From: Candidatus Woesearchaeota archaeon
Lineage (GTDB): Archaea > Nanobdellota > Nanobdellia > Woesearchaeales > WJKV01
Length of the DNA stretch: 11,734 nucleotides
NCBI GenBank assembly: GCA_014728875.1
Contig: WJKV01000049.1
Span: 1 to 11,734 of the forward strand
Direction: 5' to 3'
The notes beneath the pieces were generated by a model, which worked only from the letters and a program-made list of their open reading frames with translations, ran no database searches and was not told the DNA's origin. Position numbers and translations under genes: made by a program. Below, in pieces: positions 6,585 through 11,382 of the stretch; the first letter of the stretch is position 1, and the number at the start of each line of letters is the position of its first letter.

Positions 6585-7229
6585 TCAACCCTTTGCAGCA
6601 ATGAAATAATACATTGTCTGCGGATTGTCAACATAGCAGAAAAGCCTGTTTCCGAAGCGCAGATAATCTCTTGTCTGTAGCTGATGAGGGACGCCCGGCG
6701 CCAAAGGCTTCAACTTGAGCAGATCGTCTTTTTCAAGGGAGATGTCAGGTGTCAATACATAGGTCTTGTTCTTGCTGTTGTTGTCTACCAGATAAAAGGC
6801 TGTCTGCCTTCCTTCTGTTTCCACACGCATGATCCTCGCGTGAAGGCCGGATACCACATGGTCATGGATTATGATGTCGCTGATAGCTTCCCTTCCGATA
6901 GTGACGTGAGGATCCTTGTTCGCAGGCTGTTCAACTCTTGAGCCTGCAATGACATAACTTCTCCATATCCTTTTTCTGACAGGATGTATGTCAGACTCAA
7001 GAAAAACAGCGCCTGCATTTGACTTCTTGCTTGCAGGATTCGGATCAGTAGGTGTCATGAACTCAGGAGTGATCTCCTTGTGCGGTTTGCTGGGATTGAT
7101 TATCTCCACAAGAAAAGGGACGCCCTCAAATGCCTTGAAGAATCTTTCCTGACTTCCAAAATACACCTGCCTGTACTCTCCCAAGGTCTTCAAGTCCAGC
7201 GGATTCTCTCCTGATTCTCTCTCTGCCAT
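6585..7229 (-). CDS. FHA-domain protein (phosphothreonine reader)
   Basis: A soluble 214-residue protein. The FHA domain, a phosphothreonine-binding beta sandwich, covers about residues 90-205: Gly112-Arg113 in VTIGREAISDIII, S127-x2-H130-A131 in VSGLHARI, the DNNSKNKTYV segment (149-158) with Asn154 in the loop that normally reads NGT, and RDYLRFGN (187-194) matching the usual GDxIxxG. The phosphopeptide-binding Arg, Ser, His and Asn are all kept; only the NG glycine is changed to Lys. The first 90 residues match no domain I know. The gene lies upstream of the kinase gene on the same strand, so the kinase or its substrate is a plausible partner; this is inferred from position. A TATA box 26 nt before the ATG and no Shine-Dalgarno point to a leaderless mRNA. 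Confidence 0.9.
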   Translation of the reverse strand: MAERESGENPLDLKTLGEYRQVYFGSQERFFKAFEGVPFLVEIINPSKPHKEITPEFMTPTDPNPASKKSNAGAVFLESDIHPVRKRIWRSYVIAGSRVEQPANKDPHVTIGREAISDIIIHDHVVSGLHARIMRVETEGRQTAFYLVDNNSKNKTYVLTPDISLEKDDLLKLKPLAPGVPHQLQTRDYLRFGNRLFCYVDNPQTMYYFIAAKG

Positions 7230-7250
7230 GACATGAGAGACTGATGCATA

Positions 7251-7260
7251 ATTTATAAAA
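7251..7260 (-). promoter_or_regulatory. TATA box of the FHA gene
   Basis: Minus strand TTTTATAAAT, centred about 26 nt before the ATG at 7229, predicting a leaderless transcript. It lies back to back with the promoter of the plus-strand methyltransferase gene. Confidence 0.65.
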
Positions 7261-7276
7261 CTTATCGAACAGCAAA

Positions 7277-7287
7277 CTTAATAAAGA
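7277..7287 (+). promoter_or_regulatory. TATA-like box of the SPOUT methyltransferase gene
   Basis: Reads ACTTAATAAAG, centred 26 nt before the ATG at 7308. The nearly identical GATTAATAAAG precedes the next gene at the same distance, which supports both. Confidence 0.55.
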
Positions 7288-7307
7288 AATCCTCTCAATA
7301 AGAAACC

Positions 7308-7898
7308 ATGAAATACATCATCGAGCATCTGGACGAGGATCTTTCACAGTGGAGCATGTGGGAGTACGAGCAGATATCAAAGACAGTCGGAAAAGAAAAC
7401 TTGATTTTTTCTAACTTACACAGCATCAAAAACAAACAGAATCTAGAAAAACTAAAAGATTTAGGAGAAACAAAAGAAGAACCGATAAACGAATTGAAAC
7501 AAATAGATCCCAAACGTGCGTGCTTGCTGGATCCGTCGGCCGAAAGAACACTTTGTCCAGAGGACGCAGACAAGTTCGACTTTCTTATCTTCGGCGGGAT
7601 CTTGGGAGACAATCCCCCGCAGAAGAGAACAGAAAAACTACTTTCTCCCCGTCTGCCAGGAATACAGAAAAGAAATCTTGGAGACATGCAGATGAGCACT
7701 GACAACGCAGTGAAGACAGCAAAGATGATCGTCGAGGACGGGATCCCGTTTGATAAAATAGAATTCATCGACAACTATGAACTGAAGATAACAGAAAAAG
7801 AATCAGTCGTCCTTCCGTACCGTTATCTATTCGAGGATAACAAGCCCTTCATGCACAAGAAACTTCTTAAATATCTTAGAGAACATCCGTTTGGTTAG
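7308..7898 (+). CDS. SPOUT-family methyltransferase, Sfm1-like (former DUF431)
   Basis: The 196-residue protein matches yeast Sfm1 in recall over its length: it begins MKYIIEH, has ACLLDP (71-76), the FDFLIFGGILGDNPP segment (90-104) and LGDMQMSTDNAV (124-135), the knot motifs that bind S-adenosylmethionine in this family. Yeast Sfm1 is a SPOUT enzyme that monomethylates an arginine in ribosomal protein uS3 (Rps3); family members were earlier annotated as RNA methyltransferases. The archaeal homologue's substrate is not established, so methylation of uS3 or of RNA are both open. The length is close to Sfm1, and the key glycine and aspartate residues are kept. The ATG lies 26 nt after a TATA-like box with no Shine-Dalgarno, so the mRNA is probably leaderless. 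It is divergent from the FHA gene. Confidence 0.85.
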   Translation: MKYIIEHLDEDLSQWSMWEYEQISKTVGKENLIFSNLHSIKNKQNLEKLKDLGETKEEPINELKQIDPKRACLLDPSAERTLCPEDADKFDFLIFGGILGDNPPQKRTEKLLSPRLPGIQKRNLGDMQMSTDNAVKTAKMIVEDGIPFDKIEFIDNYELKITEKESVVLPYRYLFEDNKPFMHKKLLKYLREHPFG

Positions 7899-7901
7899 TT
7901 A

Positions 7902-7912
7902 GATTAATAAAG
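7902..7912 (+). promoter_or_regulatory. TATA-like box of the GNAT gene
   Basis: GATTAATAAAG, centred about 28 nt before the ATG at 7935 and lying just after the methyltransferase stop codon. It suggests an independent, leaderless transcript rather than read-through. Confidence 0.5.
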
Positions 7913-7934
7913 GAACTGATTCTATTATATTATC

Positions 7935-8381
7935 ATGAAAATAAGGAAGGCAAAAAAAGAGGACTTCAAGGAATATCATGAGATCAGAAAAGAAGATTGG
8001 GATGAATATTTGAAACAGCAAGGGAGCAAAAGAAAGATTACTTCTAATCAAATAAGAAAGGAGTTCAATAAGTTTGTGACTACAAAAAACCACCTTATGC
8101 TCCTATGTAAAAAAGATAAAGAAGTAACAGGATATTTGATAGGAACTTTTATCAAGAATCCTTATGACAAATTAGGCTATGTTGACAACCTGTATGTCAG
8201 AAAGGAATTCAGAAGACGCGGAGTGGCAGGCAAGCTGTTGAAAGAATTCATCAGAATAATGAAAACAAAAGGCGTTGACAAAATCCAGCTGGGCGCAGGA
8301 AAAGAAAACAGAGGAGCCTTAAAGTTGTACAAAAAACTTGGATTCGAGATAAAATTCTATGAGATGCAAAAGCAGATATAA
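7935..8381 (+). CDS. GNAT-family N-acetyltransferase
   Basis: GNAT enzymes move an acetyl group from acetyl-CoA to an amino group. The 148-residue single-domain protein begins MKIRKAKKEDFKEYHEIR, the usual first strand and helix. Its acetyl-CoA pyrophosphate loop is RRRGVAGKL (93-101), preceded by the beta-4 strand VDNLYV (83-88). Motif B follows with GAGKENRGALKLYKKLGFE (about 120-138), in which Asn125 and Tyr132 are the usual conserved positions. The substrate cannot be told from sequence; ribosomal protein, protein N-terminus or small-molecule targets are possible. Codon use is more AT-rich than in the methyltransferase upstream. The stop codon lies 2 bp from the 3' end of the convergent tRNA-Ser gene, so the two transcripts must overlap or end within each other. 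Confidence 0.88.
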   Translation: MKIRKAKKEDFKEYHEIRKEDWDEYLKQQGSKRKITSNQIRKEFNKFVTTKNHLMLLCKKDKEVTGYLIGTFIKNPYDKLGYVDNLYVRKEFRRRGVAGKLLKEFIRIMKTKGVDKIQLGAGKENRGALKLYKKLGFEIKFYEMQKQI

Positions 8382-8383
8382 AA

Positions 8384-8467
8384 CGCCGCGGCCCGGATTC
8401 GAACCGGGATATCCCGAAGGAAAGCGGTTTTCGAGACCGCCGCAATGCCGGATTATGCGACCGCGGC
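8384..8467 (-). tRNA. tRNA-Ser(CGA)
   Basis: Acceptor stem GCCGCGG/CCGCGGC with discriminator G; three-pair D stem GCA/TGC with GG in the loop; anticodon stem GCGGT/ACCGC around loop CTCGAAA, anticodon CGA (reads UCG); a long variable arm TCC-TTCG-GGA; T stem CCCGG/CCGGG around TTCGAAT. The long variable arm and G73 are serine identity features. No intron; CCA is not encoded. A T run follows directly, inside the end of the convergent GNAT gene. It is separated by only 7 nt from the tRNA-Glu gene upstream and is probably transcribed with it. Confidence 0.95.
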
Positions 8468-8474
8468 AAAAAGA

Positions 8475-8596
8475 TGCCCCCGCCGGGAAATTCATCGAAA
8501 CTCCGTTTCACTGAGTATTGAAGCGTAGCTTCAAATTTGAACCCGGGTCTTCGCCTCGAGAGGGCGGAATGATTGGCCGGACTACACCACAGGGGC
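8475..8596 (-). tRNA. tRNA-Glu(CUC) with a T-loop intron
   Basis: After removal of 47 nt at 8489-8535 a normal 75-nt archaeal tRNA-Glu results: acceptor GCCCCTG/CGGGGGC (one T-G wobble) with discriminator A, D arm GTGTAGTCCGGCCAATCAT typical of archaeal tRNA-Glu, anticodon stem CCGCC/GGCGA around CTCTCGA (anticodon CUC), T stem CCGGG/CCCGG with loop TTCAAAT. The outer pair of the anticodon stem is a C27-A43 mismatch. CCA is not encoded. Exons are 8536-8596 and 8475-8488. It is the first of two tandem tRNA genes, with a TATA-like box about 28 nt upstream. Confidence 0.93.
8489..8535 (-). other. Archaeal BHB intron at position 59/60 of tRNA-Glu
   Basis: The 47-nt insert lies between A59 and T60 of the T loop. 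Its ends form a complete bulge-helix-bulge, the substrate of archaeal tRNA splicing endonuclease: outer helix CCGGG/CCCGG (8542-8546 with 8483-8487, the T stem), central 4-bp helix TTCA/TGAA (8538-8541 with 8491-8494), 3-nt bulges AAT (8535-8537) and TTT (8488-8490), and inner helix TTGAAGC/GTTTCGA (8528-8534 with 8495-8501; five Watson-Crick and two G-U pairs). Cutting after the second base of each bulge restores the consensus loop TTCAAAT exactly. The intron is too short to encode a homing endonuclease. Confidence 0.9.
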
Positions 8597-8617
8597 ATAA
8601 AGCTTTTGATTAAGATT

Positions 8618-8630
8618 CTCTTTAAAAAGC
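8618..8630 (-). promoter_or_regulatory. TATA-like box of the tRNA-Glu/tRNA-Ser unit
   Basis: Minus strand GCTTTTTAAAGAG, centred about 28 nt before the 5' end of tRNA-Glu, predicting a leader of only a few nucleotides. No separate promoter fits in the 7 nt between the two tRNA genes. Confidence 0.5.
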
Positions 8631-8641
8631 TTTTCACAGAA

Positions 8642-8653
8642 AGCTTAAATAAT
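8642..8653 (+). promoter_or_regulatory. TATA-like box of the deoxyribosyltransferase-like gene
   Basis: AGCTTAAATAAT, about 34 nt before the ATG at 8682, giving a leader of roughly 8 nt with no Shine-Dalgarno. It is divergent from the tRNA promoter. Confidence 0.45.
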
Positions 8654-8681
8654 CGTCACTTTTTCTTTTCTGCGGTTTAAG

Positions 8682-9281
8682 ATGAATTGGGACGGAATAC
8701 CTGACGAGAGGAAAAAATATCTTCAAGGTCTGGTCGGAAGCGTAGCAGATTATGAAATATTTTTAGGCCATGACATTGACAATGCAGAACTCGGAAAACA
8801 AAAAATACCATTCTATGAAAAGATTGCTCAGATAGGAGACAGGCTTGGCCACAAGATATTTGTTCCCTACCGCTCCACAAAGTTCCCGGGAGACCCTGAC
8901 GAACTAAGTCCAGAAGACACCCACGACCTGCTGGCAGAAGTCATGATCCCGCACTGCAAGCTCTTGATTTGCTATCTTGGGATCAATTCAACTTCAGTAG
9001 GGCATTTCATCGGAAAAGCTATGGGCATGGGGAAAGAATTGATCTACTTTCTTGAAGAAGATACGAGATTAGAAACAGTAGAAGAGATTGAAAGAATAGT
9101 GCTGGGCCTCCATCCAGAAGACAGGGAAAATGTCTTGAGACAGCCAAGAGTTCTGTTCAACAGAACAGTTACAGGAGAATTATACAGGTATCCTCATATC
9201 AAGGAGATCTTCAAGTTCAGGACAGAAAAAGAATGCCTGCATAAACTAGAAGCCGCAATCAAAAGACATCTGATCACTTGA
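8682..9281 (+). CDS. Nucleoside 2-deoxyribosyltransferase-like protein
   Basis: A 199-residue soluble protein with the general layout of the nucleoside deoxyribosyltransferase fold (alpha/beta, flavodoxin-like): strand YEIFLGH (24-30), a helix with IAQIGDRLGHKIFVPYR (48-64), an acidic loop (FPGDPDELSPEDTHD), strand CKLLICYLG (92-100) and SVGHFIGKAMGMGKELIYFL (105-124). In true family members the last segment carries a catalytic Glu, in the pattern G-x-E-x-G-x-A. Here the equivalent position seems to be Phe109, so transferase activity is doubtful and nucleotide or sugar binding more likely. The C-terminal 70 residues (from about 130) are helical and charged and may be a separate module. The gene converges on the P-loop ATPase gene and overlaps it by 8 bp. 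The family call is tentative. Confidence 0.6.
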   Translation: MNWDGIPDERKKYLQGLVGSVADYEIFLGHDIDNAELGKQKIPFYEKIAQIGDRLGHKIFVPYRSTKFPGDPDELSPEDTHDLLAEVMIPHCKLLICYLGINSTSVGHFIGKAMGMGKELIYFLEEDTRLETVEEIERIVLGLHPEDRENVLRQPRVLFNRTVTGELYRYPHIKEIFKFRTEKECLHKLEAAIKRHLIT

Positions 9282-10149
9282 AGGCCTTGCTGACTTTCTG
9301 GCTCCAGAATGAAGGCAGTTCATTGGACACGAATCCCTGGAACTTGCTCGAATGTATGTATGTCAGGCCCTTGTCATCGCTGTGTTCTTCGAAGTCGTCT
9401 GCGACTTTCTCATAGATGTTCTTTATGATCTTTCGCTCGAAATCCTTTTGCAATAAAGAGGAAGGCTTCATGACAAGGAAGTCTGCCTGCCTCAAAACAT
9501 TTACTTCCAAATTGGAAGAGTTTTGCGTGATGAACAGTACGCTCAGGTTCTTGTGCCTCGCGATCATCAACAAGTCTGACAATAATTGGTTGGCAGTGGA
9601 CATAGATTTCCTCGAGCTGAACACGATTCCTCCTTCATCTATAAGAACGACAGAATCATTTTTTATCTGGTTTATATTCTCTACAACACTTATCCAGCCA
9701 GGAAGATCCTCTTTCCTGAAGCCCATTGCATAAACATTCTTATTTGTCTTTGTCCTGAAATTTTCTAATAATTTCATACCGATTGCGCTCTTTCCACTGC
9801 CCCTCGCCCCAATTATTATTCCTATGACACTCTCTTTCCCTAACAGTTCTGATTCAAACTTAGAAACATTCCCTTTTATCTTTTTTATCTCTGTCAATGC
9901 AGAATAATTTGCATCTATCTTCGGCCTTTTCTTTTCTATCTTCTTTTCCATTCTCTTTTCCAGTTTTTTTGCTGCGTTCTTTTTCGCTCTTCTTGTGCCC
10001 AGCCTGACAAAGAATCTCACTGCAATGAAACCGCCCTTGCAGGTGTAAAAGACGCCTTTCGCAGCACATGCTATTAATTTTCCTACAATTCTCCAGAAGC
10101 CTGCCTTTTTCTTTCTTCTTTTTGCAGTCCTTTTTCTTTTCTTTGCCAT
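9274..10149 (-). CDS. P-loop ATPase, Zot/FtsK-HerA-like, with basic N-terminus
   Basis: A 291-residue NTPase. Residues 1-16 are nearly all Lys and Arg. Residues 17-50 (FWRIVGKLIACAAKGVFYTC and on) are hydrophobic with scattered lysines and could insert into or lie on the membrane, and 52-80 are again strongly basic. The ATPase domain follows: Walker A GARGSGKS (114-121), Walker B VVLIDE (167-172) and a strand with polar end LSVLFITQN (202-210). The ARHKNLSVLFITQ pattern and the DEGG after Walker B recall Zot-like and other FtsK-HerA-type packaging or pilus ATPases of archaea and their viruses. No helicase, nuclease or portal gene is nearby, so a viral origin is only a possibility. A TATA box about 28 nt before the ATG suggests a leaderless mRNA. 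Confidence 0.7.
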   Translation of the reverse strand: MAKKRKRTAKRRKKKAGFWRIVGKLIACAAKGVFYTCKGGFIAVRFFVRLGTRRAKKNAAKKLEKRMEKKIEKKRPKIDANYSALTEIKKIKGNVSKFESELLGKESVIGIIIGARGSGKSAIGMKLLENFRTKTNKNVYAMGFRKEDLPGWISVVENINQIKNDSVVLIDEGGIVFSSRKSMSTANQLLSDLLMIARHKNLSVLFITQNSSNLEVNVLRQADFLVMKPSSLLQKDFERKIIKNIYEKVADDFEEHSDDKGLTYIHSSKFQGFVSNELPSFWSQKVSKAFK

Positions 10150-10172
10150 CTTCTGTCTAAAGAAATCAAGAA

Positions 10173-10182
10173 ATTATAAATT
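10173..10182 (-). promoter_or_regulatory. TATA box of the P-loop ATPase gene
   Basis: Minus strand ATTTATAATT, overlapping the stop codon of the surface-protein gene by one base and centred about 28 nt before the ATG at 10149. It makes the ATPase gene an independent, leaderless unit despite the 32-nt gap. Confidence 0.55.
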
Positions 10183-11045
10183 TAACTCTTTTTCTTTGAT
10201 ACCTTGATCAGCATGATTATTATCAAAATCATCAATGCGATCAGACCGATCTGCATGTACAATCTGCTGTAATCCTTCCTGGGCTCTTCTTTTACAGGCT
10301 GCACAGGCTCAGGTGCAGGTTCAGGCTGCAACTCAGGCTCTTCTCCTGCAGGCTCTCTCGGCCTTATCTCTTTCCTTACAATCTCAGGCTCTTCTGGCTC
10401 TTCTATTATTACTTCGATGTATTCCTCTTTCTGGGGATCATGAACTGTCATGGCAGAGGCATACCTCGGATCCCAGCCATGCCCGCCTCCTCCTGACCAT
10501 TTGCCTTCTGACGGCCCCTCTGCTTCTCCAGCAGGCCCAAAAACACCAAAAGGAGAAAGAGAAGTCACTTCTGCACATATAATATCAGCGTCAACATCCC
10601 TGAAACTGGTCCTGTCCACCCACCTCTCAGGCGGAACATCCTCCCAATGGAACAATTTATGGCCAGGCTTCACATCAAAACCGCTCGCGCATATAGTCAC
10701 AGTGCCAGAAAATACAGCAGTCGTATCTATGTTCCAGAACTGGCCAACAGCTCTGAATCCAGATGGTGTTTCTGGTTTAGGGTTGCCCTGAGTTTTGGTC
10801 ACGCTGGTCGTTCCAGACGTAACTACATTATCAAAAGATATTTCTGTATTCACAGTGGAAAAATCCACCTCAACATCCGAACCTGTGGGCGTTGGCTGGG
10901 TTTCTGTTTCTGTACCAGGAAGAGTTACAGATATGGATATTGAAACAGACTCTACTGCGCTTCCTGTTATGCCGCTCGTATTAGAAAACAAGGCTATCAA
11001 AGCACATGATAAAAAAAAAATTATGAACTCTATGCATGAAATCAA
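10182..11045 (-). CDS. Cell-surface protein with C-terminal membrane anchor; N-terminus uncertain
   Basis: The convincing part runs from about 10,985 to the stop: a Ser/Thr-rich segment starting NTSGITGSAVESVSISISV, a Pro/Thr linker, a beta-sandwich domain (VEVDFSTVNTEI through FSGTVTICASGFDV, HKLFHWEDVP, RWVDRT and ICAEVTSLSPFGVF), a Gly/Ser loop, an acidic Pro/Glu stalk, and a membrane helix (IGLIALMILIIIMLI) closed by KVSKKKS. The TSLSPFGVF ending is common in surface domains placed before an anchor. The N-terminus is unclear: the only in-frame ATG is at 11213, but reading from there crosses DNA that codes on the other strand. A TTG at 11045 would give a signal-peptide-like start and is used here as a compromise. 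A frame-shifted ATG at 11037 is another option. Confidence 0.7.
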   Translation of the reverse strand: MISCIEFIIFFLSCALIALFSNTSGITGSAVESVSISISVTLPGTETETQPTPTGSDVEVDFSTVNTEISFDNVVTSGTTSVTKTQGNPKPETPSGFRAVGQFWNIDTTAVFSGTVTICASGFDVKPGHKLFHWEDVPPERWVDRTSFRDVDADIICAEVTSLSPFGVFGPAGEAEGPSEGKWSGGGGHGWDPRYASAMTVHDPQKEEYIEVIIEEPEEPEIVRKEIRPREPAGEEPELQPEPAPEPVQPVKEEPRKDYSRLYMQIGLIALMILIIIMLIKVSKKKS

Positions 11046-11379
11046 ACTGGACGCTGACAAAGAATATAAAGCAGAAGCGATTCTAAGGTATGCAGGAATG
11101 GAATCAGAACAAGTTATTACACAGAAATTTATAGCAAAAGAATCCAGAAGAAAAACAAATCTTAAAACATCCGCGGATTCGCAAAAAAAATCAGTAACTA
11201 AAAAAACCAACACTTATCAGACACCTGCCCAAAATCAGATAATACAGCAATATCCGCAATCAACAAAAGACGGTTCGTTTTACTTCTATGCATTCATATT
11301 CGCAGGCGCCATAGCTGTTGGCGCGATTTTTTTCATATTGGGCATGTTCGTCGGCAAGCATTATTTTTTGATGGAGTAA
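10969..11379 (+). CDS. Membrane-anchored surface protein, probably lacking its 5' end
   Basis: From about 10,990 to the TAA at 11377-11379 the plus frame looks truly coding: KKKIMNSMHEI, then LDADKEYKAEAILRYAGM, the end of a beta-sandwich repeat of the kind found in DPANN surface proteins (a G/D-x-Y-x-A-E-A-x-x-x-Y pattern), a Lys/Ser/Gln-rich linker, and a C-terminal membrane helix (AFIFAGAIAVGAIFFILGMF). The first strands of the domain and any signal peptide are missing. Upstream of about 10,980 the frame is only the mirror of the minus-strand surface gene, so the ATG at 10969 is a nominal start; ATGs at 11023 and 11032 are alternatives. GC content here is about a third, against about half in the minus gene. 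Either a truncated gene or one side of a faulty join. Confidence 0.5.
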   Translation: MPLVLENKAIKAHDKKKIMNSMHEIKLDADKEYKAEAILRYAGMESEQVITQKFIAKESRRKTNLKTSADSQKKSVTKKTNTYQTPAQNQIIQQYPQSTKDGSFYFYAFIFAGAIAVGAIFFILGMFVGKHYFLME

Positions 11380-11382
11380 AAA

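Noticed and set aside
8489..8541. An alternative bulge-helix-bulge with bulges TTC and TGA and central helix AAAT/ATTT
   Set aside because: It places the bulges on the wrong side of the central helix and would give a T loop TTAATTT, lacking C56 and A58. The chosen motif restores the consensus loop exactly.
8251..8637. A 128-codon minus-strand frame across the tRNA region
   Set aside because: It covers both tRNA genes and the antisense of the GNAT end, and its translation has no domain-like features.
8599..8647. Three copies of AAGCTT within about 50 bp between the tRNA-Glu and the deoxyribosyltransferase-like gene
   Set aside because: The copies are short, their spacing is irregular, and two overlap AT-rich promoter elements, so chance is the simplest reading.
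10300..10400. Repetitive Pro/Glu codons in the stalk of the minus-strand surface protein as a possible DNA repeat
   Set aside because: The repetition is at the amino-acid level of a low-complexity stalk; no regular DNA repeat unit or CRISPR-like spacing is present.
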